Virus record (IMG/VR): IMGVR_UViG_3300046000_006303
Coordinates: 1 to 60,695 of that record
Length of the DNA: 60,695 nucleotides
Direction: 5' to 3' (one strand)
Origin: a virus
Under the pieces are notes generated by a model. That model was given only the letters and a program-made list of their open reading frames with translations, searched no databases and was not told where the DNA came from. Both the position numbers and the translations under genes were made by a program. Numbering within the stretch: the first letter of the stretch is position 1; each line of letters begins with the position of its first letter. Below are positions 25,541 to 35,214 of this stretch, piece by piece.

Positions 25541-25576
25541 AAACCCTTACTCTACAGTAGGGGTTTTTATTTTTTT
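25541..25576. terminator. Bidirectional rho-independent terminator
   Basis: Arms AAACCCTTACT / AGTAGGGGTTT (11 bp with one G-U) around CTAC, with T-rich flank on the right. It overlaps the last codons of the convergent minus-strand gene. Confidence 0.85.
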
Positions 25577-25990
25577 GGAACTATCCACTCTATCTAAAAT
25601 ACTTTTTAAAGAATATTTGATTTGAGACTTCATTTCATTTTTAAGTTCTTGTCTAATACGTTCTACTTTAGTATCGTACATTTTAGTTAATTTTTCCCAA
25701 TCTCTGTTAGACATTAAAATATTACTGTAGTAATATTCGTGATTAATTACACTAATTTTTTTATCATCAAGAATAACAAATATACCTAATTCAGAATGTT
25801 TAATATATCTTTGTGATGAAAGGGGGGCAATTAAAAATTTAGACCCCTCACTAGTTATTAACTTACGACATATTGATTTGCAGATATGTACATCACCTAA
25901 TAGTCCCGAGTCTTGATAATCAAATTGACTTCTTGATTTAACAATACGTCTTATCACCAATCTTTTAAAAAATTTAAATATTTTTTTCAT
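25547..25990 (-). CDS. Hypothetical protein
   Basis: 147 residues. The N-terminus is strongly basic (MKKIFKFFKRLVIRRIVKSR) but lacks the hydrophobic core of a signal peptide. The middle has short strands (GSKFLIAPLSSQRYI, LGIFVILDDKKISVI) and the C-terminus is a charged helix (VERIRQELKNEMKSQI). It could bind a membrane or nucleic acid through its basic start, but no family is recognisable. A TATTTATA sequence at 26004-26011 lies upstream but reads on the opposite strand to this gene. Confidence 0.62.
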   Translation of the reverse strand: MKKIFKFFKRLVIRRIVKSRSQFDYQDSGLLGDVHICKSICRKLITSEGSKFLIAPLSSQRYIKHSELGIFVILDDKKISVINHEYYYSNILMSNRDWEKLTKMYDTKVERIRQELKNEMKSQIKYSLKSILDRVDSSKKIKTPTVE

Positions 25991-26055
25991 TATGTACTTG
26001 ATTTATTTATAGTACAAATGTAATTATATTTTTTGAGAATAAAAAATATTTTTAT

Positions 26056-26085
26056 AAAAAAAAAAGGAGAAATTTAATTTTCCCC
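26056..26085 (-). terminator. Minus-strand rho-independent terminator
   Basis: On the minus strand GGGGAAA pairs with TTTCTCC (one G-U) and is followed by ten T. The hairpin overlaps the stop codon of the gene at 26074-26571. Confidence 0.75.
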
Positions 26086-26571
26086 TTTATTTTTTGATTT
26101 ATCTAAATATTCATAAGCTTTGTCCCCATACATTTGGTAGAGTCGTTTAAAGAATTGTGCAGGATTTTTTCTTATGTACCTAATAACATCATTAGGTATA
26201 TATGCGCCATATTTGTCACCAAATAAAGATTTTGCTTGACGTTCTCTATCACTTGTGGGTCTTTCAACGTCAGTCGAGTAGTCCTGTTCTAAAACATTCA
26301 TATTGTCTTCATTTTTAGTTTCATTCATCATGAAATCAAAAACTTGGTCAATATTTTCTTTTGCTGTTGATAAATGGTCTTGAGCCCAATCATGACCCCC
26401 ATCTAAAACACCTTCAACGGTATTTTTATTTAATTCCAATAACAAACCTGTTTGTCTATGAATTTGTTCTAAATTACTGAAAAACATATATCTTTCATTA
26501 TCTTGTTCAGACATGATTCGTTTAACTAATTCAGTAAGTTTTGATTCAGATAGTTTAATTACTTTTTTCAT
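26074..26571 (-). CDS. Hypothetical protein with N-terminal tag shared with the OmpA-like protein
   Basis: 165 residues. It begins MKKVIKLSESKLTELVKRI and continues MSEQ, a near copy of the start of the protein at 6466-7485, with Glu22 in an I-M-S-E/Q site. The remainder is helical (TGLLLELNKNTVEGVLDGGH, then KENIDQVFDFMMNE) and ends with a small basic region (AQFFKRLYQMYGDKAYEYL). No enzymatic motif. The shared tag suggests that it is targeted to the same place as the OmpA-like protein, most simply the prohead interior. It is followed by a terminator and preceded after 4 bases by the next minus-strand gene. Confidence 0.68.
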   Translation of the reverse strand: MKKVIKLSESKLTELVKRIMSEQDNERYMFFSNLEQIHRQTGLLLELNKNTVEGVLDGGHDWAQDHLSTAKENIDQVFDFMMNETKNEDNMNVLEQDYSTDVERPTSDRERQAKSLFGDKYGAYIPNDVIRYIRKNPAQFFKRLYQMYGDKAYEYLDKSKNKGEN

Positions 26572-26575
26572 ATGA

Positions 26576-26956
26576 TTATGAGTTTAATCCATTTCCGCCA
26601 ATTGTGACCGCATTTAATTGTACAATCGCTTTATTTTGTCCATTTGTGTAAACAGGACGTGGTGGGTTGATTAGTATGTTTCCACCATTACAGTCATCTT
26701 CACAAATTAAACCACCATTACCACCTGTGTTTGCACTAAATGGTATCGCACATTCGTCACAAGTATCAAATGGTCCGTAACTTAACATTGAGTTTGCAAA
26801 TTGTGTTGTTGTTTCACCTGAAGTTAATGTTACGCAATACCCTGTTGGTAATTGATATATTTTATCAAAATTAATTTCACCTGGTGGTAAAATAATAACT
26901 TGTGTCATTTCTCCACCACAAGTCGTTGCTGTTACTATAATATTTAATTCTTCCAT
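26576..26956 (-). CDS. Small beta-rich virion-like protein
   Basis: 126 residues, rich in Gly, Thr and Asn, with little helix. Cys pairs occur in DTCDEC and ICEDDCNGG. The composition and position at the end of the minus-strand tail block resemble small decoration or fibre-associated proteins. It starts right after a box on its own strand and ends 4 bases before the tagged protein at 26074-26571. No family recognised. Confidence 0.66.
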   Translation of the reverse strand: MEELNIIVTATTCGGEMTQVIILPPGEINFDKIYQLPTGYCVTLTSGETTTQFANSMLSYGPFDTCDECAIPFSANTGGNGGLICEDDCNGGNILINPPRPVYTNGQNKAIVQLNAVTIGGNGLNS

Positions 26957-26966
26957 CTTTTTTATT

Positions 26967-26974
26967 TATAAATA
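26967..26974 (-). promoter_or_regulatory. TATTTATA box (minus strand), candidate late promoter
   Basis: Minus strand reads TATTTATA 10 bases before the ATG at 26956. Confidence 0.45.
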
Positions 26975-26976
26975 TA

Positions 26977-28455
26977 TTACAATTGCAAATACTTTGTATT
27001 TACTACTTGAAATTTAATTTGTCGTTTGTATGTGTTTATTTCCCCACTGCTAATTACTTGTATATCAATAAAATATTCGTTAGGTATTTTATCTCTAGTG
27101 TCAAATATAAAATAGTATTCATTAGGGGTTCTATTAATTTTTGTCCATCCCTGAACTTGCACTTCTGTTGTTCCTTCTTTAACGTAGATTCTATATGAAG
27201 CATCAACATTTAATAATAAATTTTGTGTGGTATAAGCTTGTTTAACTATAACACCCACTTTACGAGTATCCGTATTCACAATTTCTTCATTTTGTTTTAG
27301 ACCATAAAAATCAAAACCATATAATAAAGGATTTGCCGATACTACACCCATTTGAATTGCGTTTTTTAATGGTTGTAACGTAAAATCATTTAATACTTGA
27401 GGTAATGGAAAGTTATTATAACTTATATCGTACCATCTATCTGAAAACATACACGGTGTTTTATACCCCATAAGTGGTGGTATAACAACTTCATAAACTC
27501 CTCGAGTTCTTTGACATGTCGTTAACCCCGATAGTCCGGGAATAACATCTCCCATCATATCTAAAATATCAACCTTTGGGGTGTAATCTAAATTGATTGG
27601 GTTCCCATTGTCAAATAAATATAAATACAATTTATTAACTCTACCTAACGTAAATTGATTTCTATCATCCTCAATTAAATCATTATAATTTGTTTCAAGA
27701 TATGGTTCATAAAATGTCTGTGTGTGTCTAGTAAAAAATTGAACCTCGTAGTTATTTGTAAGACCCGTAAGGTTTTCAACTTGAGGTTTATAAGCTATTC
27801 CCCACCCTGACACATTTGGTATTGTACCGTTTAACATACCATTAATTTCATTTGTCATATCAAAAACAATGTTTTCATTACCAAATTCAAAATGTTGAGT
27901 GTCAACTATAGTAATTCCGCTAAAAGGAATCGGTCCTAAATTTTTGTTATTGTAAATTCCTGGTTGTTCCCAAACACCAATTGTTGTTGTTTGAAACCAA
28001 TTTGATGGTCTATCTGAAAAACTTCTATCTGATTCACTGTATTTGTAAACTAAATCAGCAAAATCATAACCAACACCTTCATCCCAAAGTTGGGGTGTTG
28101 ATGGGTCATTATTCAAATAAGGGATTCTAAATAAGATTAAATCAAATGAAGTGGCTCTCATTCTCATTTGAGACGTGAGTGTGTTTAACAATTCCACATC
28201 AAATGTTGAGGTGTTTGTCATTCTTAATGTGTGTGTGATAGTATCTGTACATCCAGTAGTTATAGTACCATCAAAAATTTTCTCTTTTAATAAAGTTAGG
28301 TCTATATCAAAGATGAAACGGCTATAATTGTTTGGGTATTGAGTTGTTGCTACATTACCATAGAATAGTTCCATAACAGGATTTCTACCTGTATTGGTGA
28401 AACTATTTGAAATAAGTGTATTGTTCTTGCTGAAATATGAATTAATAATTGACAT
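26977..28455 (-). CDS. Tail/virion structural protein
   Basis: 492 residues, beta-rich and Asn/Thr-rich with few Lys runs, typical of phage tail or fibre proteins. Landmarks are SRFIFDIDLTLLKEKIFDGT near the start, YNNKNLGPIPFSGITIVDT in the middle and a final domain with YRIYVKEGTTEVQVQGW. The N-terminal half resembles a beta-sandwich (DNRLRE-like layout with a conserved VFDMTNEINGM segment), but I cannot fix a family. It follows the gp5-like baseplate gene on the same strand and has a box before its ATG. Confidence 0.72.
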   Translation of the reverse strand: MSIINSYFSKNNTLISNSFTNTGRNPVMELFYGNVATTQYPNNYSRFIFDIDLTLLKEKIFDGTITTGCTDTITHTLRMTNTSTFDVELLNTLTSQMRMRATSFDLILFRIPYLNNDPSTPQLWDEGVGYDFADLVYKYSESDRSFSDRPSNWFQTTTIGVWEQPGIYNNKNLGPIPFSGITIVDTQHFEFGNENIVFDMTNEINGMLNGTIPNVSGWGIAYKPQVENLTGLTNNYEVQFFTRHTQTFYEPYLETNYNDLIEDDRNQFTLGRVNKLYLYLFDNGNPINLDYTPKVDILDMMGDVIPGLSGLTTCQRTRGVYEVVIPPLMGYKTPCMFSDRWYDISYNNFPLPQVLNDFTLQPLKNAIQMGVVSANPLLYGFDFYGLKQNEEIVNTDTRKVGVIVKQAYTTQNLLLNVDASYRIYVKEGTTEVQVQGWTKINRTPNEYYFIFDTRDKIPNEYFIDIQVISSGEINTYKRQIKFQVVNTKYLQL

Positions 28456-28469
28456 ATAAATGTTTTATA

Positions 28470-28477
28470 TATAAATA
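28470..28477 (-). promoter_or_regulatory. TATTTATA box (minus strand), candidate late promoter
   Basis: Minus strand reads GATATTTATATA with TATTTATA 14 bases before the ATG at 28455; it ends just at the stop of the upstream gene. Confidence 0.45.
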
Positions 28478-30049
28478 TCAATTAATTCTAATATTTTGAT
28501 TTAATATTGTATTTTCTGCATCCGCAAGAATTGCGTTGATTTCTGAGGTTGTTTGTCCATTACCAGCAGCAACCGGAACAGGAGCCATTGTCGCAACTGG
28601 ATGAACGTGTCCTGTAACATATGAAAACATTTTTCTAAGCAACGCCATTAATTCGTCGCCCCTCACAACAGGGTATGTTTTATTAAGAATGCTATTTTCA
28701 TCACCAATAAATTTATCCTGAGGAATTCCATATAAAGTTTGACTTAAACTGATTTTTCCTTTTGGACCTGCAGAATCTTGAGATAAAAAATACATTCTCT
28801 GAGAACCCATAATACTATAACTAATATCTGCCGGAATAAATTCAGTTGGTATAACCACTTCCTCTTTTAAATCTGCTTGTGGACCAAGAATTGGTTTGCC
28901 CGATTTGTTTTCCCAAACTAAAAACCATCCTTTAAATTTTTTACTTGCAGGGTCTAATGTTATTTTATCATAAAATCTTACATAATTAACATATTCCGCA
29001 ACTTCAGTTATAAGGTCATTTGGTGAAAATTTATTTCCGGTTGTGTAAGTTAATTTTGATGGTGTAATAACTAACGGAAATGTAACGTTTGGTGCAAAAT
29101 TTTGAGGATTGTTTACCGTATAACCCGATATGTTAATAAAACCACTAAACACACCTTGTATAAAATTATTTATAGTGGCACACGCATCATCAAATGACTT
29201 AGCGGTAAATTTAATTTCTTCTAACGGAGAACCATAATTTGTTCCAACGGATAAAGTTGTAATAGTATCTGATTTAAAATTTTTACTATTTACGGCAACA
29301 CTTGGAATTACATTATATAAACCAACAGAACCATTAAAAGCCCCAATTAGTGACATATTTTCTAAATTATCAATATTCCAAATAATCATTTTTTTAACAA
29401 CTTTCACTTGTTCAATTAATCGGGTAACACCTTCTGGGTCTTTGGTTGTTTTTTGCTGCGAAAAATTAGATAACTGAAGAAAGGCTCTATTAACATTTCC
29501 TAATGGTAATTGGTCTTTCACCAATCTTTTAGTTTTACCCGCTCTAATTAATATCTCATTTTCTTTAACCACTACATCGGCAGTTCCCCTACCCAATAAC
29601 GCGTTATCGCCCGGTTCCGGGAATACCCCTTTACTCTCTTGATTTCTATACGCACCTACTTGGTTTTTAATTGAAATACCTTGAGCAATTCTATCTCCCG
29701 AAGCTAAGAATTTCTTTGCTCCTTGAAAATTTTCAAAAGGACTAATCATTGGTGATGAAAATGGTCCTTGAATATAAAATTGGTTTGTGAATGGGAAATC
29801 TTTATTTGAATATATTATATGAACATATTCATCCTTAAGTGGTACTTGACTAACATAAAAAGGTAATAACGATAAACAAATTAAAGGGTCTTTTGAAGTC
29901 CAAGGGTCTGTTTCCTCATTCCAATTTGGAATTGCCGCAATAATATCTTGATAATTTTTTGTTTCAGGTACAACACGAAGTCTCCCTAACATCATAGGGT
30001 CTTCATTGTTAAGTACTATTCCTGGAAAAATTATTTGATTAGTTACCAT
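28478..30049 (-). CDS. Baseplate hub/spike protein with gp5-type OB-fold
   Basis: 523 residues. The N-terminus [20 protein letters not shown] is the OB-fold entry of T4 gp5 and related spike proteins, in which a G-V-V-x-x-N-x-D-P-x-x-x-G-R-V pattern is typical. Large beta-rich regions follow ([31 protein letters not shown]). The C-terminus has [12 protein letters not shown], suited to a spike or metal-bound tip. No lysozyme domain is visible, unlike T4 gp5. It would sit at the centre of the baseplate. It overlaps the upstream small gene by 11 bases. Confidence 0.82.
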   Translation of the reverse strand: MVTNQIIFPGIVLNNEDPMMLGRLRVVPETKNYQDIIAAIPNWNEETDPWTSKDPLICLSLLPFYVSQVPLKDEYVHIIYSNKDFPFTNQFYIQGPFSSPMISPFENFQGAKKFLASGDRIAQGISIKNQVGAYRNQESKGVFPEPGDNALLGRGTADVVVKENEILIRAGKTKRLVKDQLPLGNVNRAFLQLSNFSQQKTTKDPEGVTRLIEQVKVVKKMIIWNIDNLENMSLIGAFNGSVGLYNVIPSVAVNSKNFKSDTITTLSVGTNYGSPLEEIKFTAKSFDDACATINNFIQGVFSGFINISGYTVNNPQNFAPNVTFPLVITPSKLTYTTGNKFSPNDLITEVAEYVNYVRFYDKITLDPASKKFKGWFLVWENKSGKPILGPQADLKEEVVIPTEFIPADISYSIMGSQRMYFLSQDSAGPKGKISLSQTLYGIPQDKFIGDENSILNKTYPVVRGDELMALLRKMFSYVTGHVHPVATMAPVPVAAGNGQTTSEINAILADAENTILNQNIRIN

Positions 30050-30260
30050 TTTTCTTTGTTCTTGAGTTATATTCTTTTAATATTGTATTATAAGTTAATT
30101 CTAATTTATCTAAATGATGTGTTAATTTAATTAATGATTCTTTAGTTAAAACAAAATCTTCTTGAATAAAATCCATAACAAATGATAAATCTTTATTTGA
30201 TGAATTTTTATATTCTTTAATTATATTTTTCGCTTTTTCAGATTTTTCTTGGATATTCAT
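30039..30260 (-). CDS. Small helical protein between baseplate genes
   Basis: 73 residues, highly charged and helical ([20 protein letters not shown], then [20 protein letters not shown]). It overlaps the gp5-like gene by 11 bases and lies 2 bases after the large baseplate gene, so it is co-transcribed with both. A chaperone or minor tail role would fit; there is no motif to support a specific one. Confidence 0.65.
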   Translation of the reverse strand: MNIQEKSEKAKNIIKEYKNSSNKDLSFVMDFIQEDFVLTKESLIKLTHHLDKLELTYNTILKEYNSRTKKNGN

Positions 30261-30262
30261 TA

Positions 30263-32176
30263 TTATACTTTTTTACCGAAAGCACTTGCAGGTACTGTTA
30301 GACCCGCTGGTGTCATTGTTAATGGTCCGATAGCTATTTGTAATTTATTATTATCGCTGTCTTCCTTAGCCATAGCTTTCATTTGACCAAATTTACCTAA
30401 AATATCTAAATTAGGGCTACCGTCAGGTAATGCCCCCGTTGGAATACCTATTTTTTGTAGCTCTTCAATTGCACCAACAAACGCTCTTGATTCTGAGTAA
30501 CCATCTAATAGTTGTGAAGCGAATAATAATGGTAAAGGTATTTGACTACCAAAACCGAGACTACTTGTTATCAAATCTAATAAAGCTAATAATTCATCAA
30601 CAACACTTTTACATTTCCTCCAATCACTAATAAATGAGGCGACAATTAATAATAATTGAATAAGTTTTAGAATCATTGAAATTCTTTTATCAATTTTTTC
30701 TTTAACAATATCAGTAATAACTCTTTGTATTAACGCTAAAATATCTTTTTTAATTAATTCAAATAATTCTTGAACAAATATTGCACCTATTTTAGAAATA
30801 AAATTTATTGCAAATCTTTTAAATTGTTTTACAAAATCAACTAAACCTTTTATCGCGTCTGTTGTTTCCTGTCCAATAGCTTTTAACATTACATATATTG
30901 GAAGTAATACTTTTGGTGTTAAAAACGCACTCGCAATACCTTGAGCAATTAATTTAATAAAATTTAAATTTAATGCTGCTTGAGCGTTTGTTTGAATACC
31001 TGCACCCCATTGAGGATTATCAGCAAGTACTTGAGTTAAATTATCTGCTGCATTGATAAAATCACTATTATTTTCAATTAAATTTAAATTGTTAATTTGA
31101 TTTATAACTGCCGGGAAATCAACCGGTAATAATATATTATCACATTCTTCTAACTCAATTACTTTATTTTTAATATTAGTAACTCTTTGGTCTACTTTTC
31201 TTAAATCAATATCGGTAAATTCAAAAAATGTTTCATCTACACCATCAAGCTCAGGTACTTTAGCAATTCCACTAACATCTATTTCACTTCTATTATCAAA
31301 ACATAACCCAAGAATTCTTTGAATTAAAATATCAAATTTGCTTTGGTCTTCAACCTGACCTACACCAGCACTTGCACTCATAGATACAACACCACTTAAT
31401 GATTCCATTATAGATGCCATCATATTAGTTGGTTCAGTAATTTTAATTGTTTTATAATAATCGGCTAAAAATGTTCCAACTTTATTAACACCGTTTACTC
31501 TGTTTGATAAATCAACTTTAAACCAAGGGCCTGTTTCCCCTTGAAGATTTGTATCAACATATTGAATATTAAATAAATCCTGACCCGATTGTCCAATATA
31601 ATTTTGTCCGTTATCTGTTGAGTATGGTTGTCCTGTTTGAATCAATTGATATAGTTCTTTATTCATTGAAAATGGATAATTCTGAACTAATATTGGGTCT
31701 TTTTCATATAAAGGTTTACCTTCAGTTTTTGGGTCTAAAGTTAGAATGTTTAATAAATCAACTGATTTAACTTTAATATAATATGTAGAACCTCCGTTAT
31801 AAGCCTGTTGTTGGTCACAACCCACAGCATTTATAGATTCTTCTAAAGCTATTTGAGAAAGTTTAGGTTCAACATTTTTAAGGGCGGTAATTAATAATCT
31901 TTTAATATATTTGCTTGAATTACTTCCTTTACCACCGGTTGTATTATTAATATCTAAAAGTTGTTCAAATTGATTTTTAATTTCTTTTTGATAACGTTTA
32001 GTTTGTTCTTTAACTTTGCTAAGTTGACCCGTAACCGCAGCTTTTTTTTGCTCAAAGGCATCCCCGGCTTGTTTTTTAGTGTCATCATATTGAGATTTTA
32101 ACTCATTATAATTTCTAGTTGCGGTAACTTTATCTTGTATTTTTTTATAGTCAGCTCCTAAGTCTAATGATGCCAT
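30263..32176 (-). CDS. Large tail/baseplate-type structural protein with hydrophobic helices
   Basis: 637 residues. An N-terminal coiled coil (about 1-75, KKIQDKVTATRNYNELKSQY) is followed by a mixed domain with strands such as YYIKVKSVDLLNIL and GPWFKVDLSNRVNG. Residues about 415-560 contain several hydrophobic helices (FIKLIAQGIASAFLTP, MILKLIQLLLIVASFISDW), unusual for a baseplate protein and suggestive of a pore or membrane-contacting part. The C-terminus is Gly/Pro-rich. It lies directly upstream of the gp5-like gene, so a hub or needle-associated role is inferred. No family recognised. Confidence 0.72.
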   Translation of the reverse strand: MASLDLGADYKKIQDKVTATRNYNELKSQYDDTKKQAGDAFEQKKAAVTGQLSKVKEQTKRYQKEIKNQFEQLLDINNTTGGKGSNSSKYIKRLLITALKNVEPKLSQIALEESINAVGCDQQQAYNGGSTYYIKVKSVDLLNILTLDPKTEGKPLYEKDPILVQNYPFSMNKELYQLIQTGQPYSTDNGQNYIGQSGQDLFNIQYVDTNLQGETGPWFKVDLSNRVNGVNKVGTFLADYYKTIKITEPTNMMASIMESLSGVVSMSASAGVGQVEDQSKFDILIQRILGLCFDNRSEIDVSGIAKVPELDGVDETFFEFTDIDLRKVDQRVTNIKNKVIELEECDNILLPVDFPAVINQINNLNLIENNSDFINAADNLTQVLADNPQWGAGIQTNAQAALNLNFIKLIAQGIASAFLTPKVLLPIYVMLKAIGQETTDAIKGLVDFVKQFKRFAINFISKIGAIFVQELFELIKKDILALIQRVITDIVKEKIDKRISMILKLIQLLLIVASFISDWRKCKSVVDELLALLDLITSSLGFGSQIPLPLLFASQLLDGYSESRAFVGAIEELQKIGIPTGALPDGSPNLDILGKFGQMKAMAKEDSDNNKLQIAIGPLTMTPAGLTVPASAFGKKV

Positions 32177-32182
32177 AGTAAA

Positions 32183-32560
32183 TTATTTTTTCATTTTATA
32201 GGAACCTTCAGTTTTAGACGCATCTTTTTCAATTAACGTTTTTAACATTTCATCATCAACCCCCAAATCTGAAATTGAGAAACTTTCACTAGCACCACTA
32301 TTTGATTTTTCCCACATTCCTGATTGTAGTTTTGATAGGGTTAATTTTTTTTCAACACAATCGTTAATTATTTTTTGTTGTTTTTCAATAACAGGACCAA
32401 TTAAAGTCATGTCCTCAGGATTTTTCATCATTGTTAACATTTTATTTTGAATTCTAATCGCAGTACTTCTTTGTTCTACAAGTTCATTATAGATTTCTTG
32501 CATCAATGATAACATTGATTCTTTACTTAGATTAATTTCTTTTTTTGTTGGTCTTGCCAT
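32183..32560 (-). CDS. Small coiled-coil protein
   Basis: 125 residues, mostly helical. It begins MARPTKKEINLSKESMLSLM and includes a heptad-like region (IYNELVEQRSTAIRIQNKML, then IGPVIEKQQKIINDCVEKKL). The C-terminus is Ser-rich, then acidic. It lies between the late sigma factor and the baseplate genes. In T4 the sigma factor gp55 works with a small co-activator, gp33, but I see no sequence resemblance, so that idea stays a speculation from position. Confidence 0.65.
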   Translation of the reverse strand: MARPTKKEINLSKESMLSLMQEIYNELVEQRSTAIRIQNKMLTMMKNPEDMTLIGPVIEKQQKIINDCVEKKLTLSKLQSGMWEKSNSGASESFSISDLGVDDEMLKTLIEKDASKTEGSYKMKK

Positions 32561-32563
32561 AAT

Positions 32564-32571
32564 GATAAATA
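32564..32571 (-). promoter_or_regulatory. TATTTATC box (minus strand), candidate late promoter
   Basis: Minus strand reads TATTTATC 3 bases before the ATG at 32560. Confidence 0.4.
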
Positions 32572-32587
32572 TTTAATTTATTGTTTT

Positions 32588-33337
32588 TTAGTTAACCATA
32601 TTTTGAATTAATGTGTAATACATGTTTTTGTATTTTCTCATTGACCCTCTAATTTCTTTAGTTGAAAGATTGGTCATCTCTCTTAAAGACAATAAAATAA
32701 TATTTTTATTAAATTTATTATTATCGTTACCTATAAATATTGAATCATAGTTTTCAAAAATATCATAAAGTGCGTGACCTAACTTAATTTCATTTTCCGA
32801 TAAATTCTCCTCTCTAATAAATCTTTCCAATTCAATTAAAAAGTGTTTGATAACTTTTTCAGAATCTAAGCTGTCATTCTCTATGTAATATGCAAAGTTT
32901 TCATTATTTTCTAAATTTGATGAAATATCTTCATATGATATCTTTCTATTGGTTTCTTTTTGGTCTTTAATGATTTGACCCATTAAATAGTTTTTACATA
33001 TTGTGCCAAAATAAGAATAAGCCTTCTTTTCACGAGAAGGTTTAAACTTATCTATTTTTGTCATTAAAAACGAGTGAGTGTCTACATGTATATCTGTGAA
33101 ATCCATGTCTTTTCTATATAATTTGTATCTTCGTATAATTGAAGATATCATCTTGTCTAAAGGTTTTTTTAAAAATTCGTTGTAAATCTTATTTTTTTCT
33201 TCATACGACGATGATTCTAAAAATCTGACAACAGCTAATTCTTCTCTAACATCAAAATAATTTGCTTGTGTTGGTTTTCTACCTTTCTTTTTTAACTCAA
33301 CATTTGTATCTCCTGTTAAATTAATATTTTCAGTCAT
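32588..33337 (-). CDS. Late-transcription sigma factor (T4 gp55-like)
   Basis: 249 residues. Residues about 60-125 match the sigma-70 region 2 layout of T4 gp55: LDKMISSIIRRYKLYRKD, then KIDKFKPSREKKAYSYFGTI and a CKNYLMGQIIK helix. The F-x-P-x-x-x-x-x-x-Y-x-Y-F core is the part that recognises a -10 element. The C-terminal half is helical with a possible second DNA-binding part (TNLSTKEIRGSMRKYKNMYY), which is longer than in gp55. It would direct host RNA polymerase to late promoters, and the TATTTATA boxes here are candidates. Its ATG overlaps the stop of the glycosyltransferase upstream (TAATG). Confidence 0.85.
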   Translation of the reverse strand: MTENINLTGDTNVELKKKGRKPTQANYFDVREELAVVRFLESSSYEEKNKIYNEFLKKPLDKMISSIIRRYKLYRKDMDFTDIHVDTHSFLMTKIDKFKPSREKKAYSYFGTICKNYLMGQIIKDQKETNRKISYEDISSNLENNENFAYYIENDSLDSEKVIKHFLIELERFIREENLSENEIKLGHALYDIFENYDSIFIGNDNNKFNKNIILLSLREMTNLSTKEIRGSMRKYKNMYYTLIQNMVN

Positions 33338-34143
33338 TAAGATTCTTGAGATTCAAATTTTATTGCTCTGTCATTAATGAAAAAATATTCTTTTTTTGCG
33401 GATTCAATCCAAAATTTAACTTCTTCCGGAGTTAAAATGTCCCTACCATTTTTGTAATTCCAAAAGATTGAACCATCTCTTAAATTTGTATGTTTATAAC
33501 CTATTCTTGGTATAGACATTATGTTAATAGAATTATGTGTTAGTCGTAAGAATAATTCATATCCAAACGTTAATTTAAACGATGGTTTAAGTAATCCATA
33601 ATCAACAAATTTTGATTTTTTAATTACCATTCCTGATGATTGGAAATTTTGATAATCTAATAAAGTATCATGTGTTAAAATACCCATTTCAGGTGTGAAG
33701 TTTGCTGCGAAAGTGGCTTCATTAGTGAACCCGGCAAATTTACCTTTTTGGTCTGTATCAACAACTATTGGTAAAAACGCGTCTATATTAGGATATGCGT
33801 TTGCATAAACCTCAACATTTTTAAACCATATATTTGAATACTCATCATCAAATTCAAATAATGAAATCCATTGAGATTTAGAATTTCTAACACCGTGATT
33901 AACTTGTGCTGCGTAATTAGGGTCTTTTTCCCATTCTAATTTAACAACATTTAAATCACCAAAGTCATAATCGTTAAGAAGTTCAACTAATGGTGTTTCA
34001 TTTGTGTGAACAATAACTAATTCATTAATTCTTAATTTTTGATTGTTTAATGATTCAATACATTTTTTAAAGTAATCCTCAAAAAATGGTGCGGTTGCCG
34101 ATTTAATCGGTAATATAACTGATACGTCAAAGTAATTTTCCAT
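33337..34143 (-). CDS. GT2-type glycosyltransferase
   Basis: 268 residues. It begins VSVILPIKSATAPFFEDYF, the first strand of the GT-A fold, has INELVIVHTNETP for the nucleotide-sugar region, and LFEFDDEYSNIW as a DXD-like metal site. The later GYELFLRLTHNS segment corresponds to the acceptor-side ED motif. It probably transfers a sugar to a phage or host glycan. It lies directly upstream of the late sigma gene with a TAATG overlap, so glycan genes and core transcription genes are in the same operon. Confidence 0.82.
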   Translation of the reverse strand: MENYFDVSVILPIKSATAPFFEDYFKKCIESLNNQKLRINELVIVHTNETPLVELLNDYDFGDLNVVKLEWEKDPNYAAQVNHGVRNSKSQWISLFEFDDEYSNIWFKNVEVYANAYPNIDAFLPIVVDTDQKGKFAGFTNEATFAANFTPEMGILTHDTLLDYQNFQSSGMVIKKSKFVDYGLLKPSFKLTFGYELFLRLTHNSINIMSIPRIGYKHTNLRDGSIFWNYKNGRDILTPEEVKFWIESAKKEYFFINDRAIKFESQES

Positions 34144-34144
34144 A

Positions 34145-35209
34145 TTATTCTTCTATTGTTTGTAGTTTATTTAATTGTTCTTCAAATGATTCTAATCTTT
34201 TTGTTAGGTATCCTTCAAATAAGTTTGTTGCTATTTTTTCAAAATCTTCTTTAGTACTTAAATTTTCCGCTGTTTTAATAATTTCTTGTTCTAAATTTTC
34301 ATTAATACTATCTTCTAACCAATTTTGTAAAAAGTCGGCAACATAATCAACCATTTGAGTTTTATTATTCACCCATATACCGTTATCTTCATTCATCCAT
34401 TCAGGGACTAAGTTTGGTGCTAAACCAACAACAGGTATTTTACATTTCATAGATTCTAATGGAAATGTTCCGTAAGAACTTGTCTCATCAATCCAAACAG
34501 ATAGAAAACAATCTTTCATTGCGGTTGCGAATTCGTCAATAGTTAATCCTCTCATATCTCTAAAAGTTATCCATCTGTATTGTGGAAATTTAATATAAAA
34601 ACTTTTAATCATATTAACAGCTTCTCTTTGTTCTCTAGCGTGAATTGCGATAATTGGTTTTGCCGGTAATGGATTAGGTTTAAATTTGTCTGAAATAAAT
34701 GGTTTTAGAACATCAATTGAAATACCCCTCATAAGATTTTCAATATATTCTTTTTGAGTTTCAGATGTTGTTATACATTTATAAAACCCTAATTGTGACC
34801 ATGTTTGACCTGGTTGTAGAGTTTCCAAAATATGGTCGTGAGCTTGAGATAATACAATTTTACCACAAGGTAACTTTGCAATTTGACTCATAACAAATCC
34901 ATATAATTCAGGGATAACAATTAAATCTTCAGGTGCAATTTCTAAATTTTGACCCTCAATAGTTTTATGAGGTAATGATGTCATATATTCTTCACCTAAC
35001 CATTCTCCAACACCAGTATAGTCCGGAGTTTCGTGTAAGATAATTGGATTATATCCATTTTTTAGTAATGTCATACCTAAATCGTATATGTAAGCAACAG
35101 AGGCTTTTGCATTACCTTTAGTGTCTTGTGCTAAAAGATAAATTCTTGATTTTTTATCTTTCATGTTTTGAATTGACTGTTCTAGTTTTGTAATTTGTTC
35201 TTGTGTCAT
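34145..35209 (-). CDS. GT-B type glycosyltransferase
   Basis: 354 residues. The N-terminal half has SRIYLLAQDTKGNAKASVAY and DLIVIPELYGFV, the C-terminal half PIIAIHAREQREAVNMIKSF, then SVWIDETSSYGTFPLESMKC and IPVVGLAPNLVPEWM. The last two match the C-terminal donor-binding part of GT4-like enzymes (E-x-x-x-x-x-x-P-L-E-x-M-x-C). It probably builds the same glycan as the neighbouring GT2 enzymes. Gap to the next gene is 1 base. Confidence 0.8.
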   Translation of the reverse strand: MTQEQITKLEQSIQNMKDKKSRIYLLAQDTKGNAKASVAYIYDLGMTLLKNGYNPIILHETPDYTGVGEWLGEEYMTSLPHKTIEGQNLEIAPEDLIVIPELYGFVMSQIAKLPCGKIVLSQAHDHILETLQPGQTWSQLGFYKCITTSETQKEYIENLMRGISIDVLKPFISDKFKPNPLPAKPIIAIHAREQREAVNMIKSFYIKFPQYRWITFRDMRGLTIDEFATAMKDCFLSVWIDETSSYGTFPLESMKCKIPVVGLAPNLVPEWMNEDNGIWVNNKTQMVDYVADFLQNWLEDSINENLEQEIIKTAENLSTKEDFEKIATNLFEGYLTKRLESFEEQLNKLQTIEE

Positions 35210-35214
35210 GTTAA

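Noticed and set aside
32183-32560. gp33-like late-transcription co-activator
   Set aside because: Only the position next to the gp55-like gene supports it; no matching sequence.
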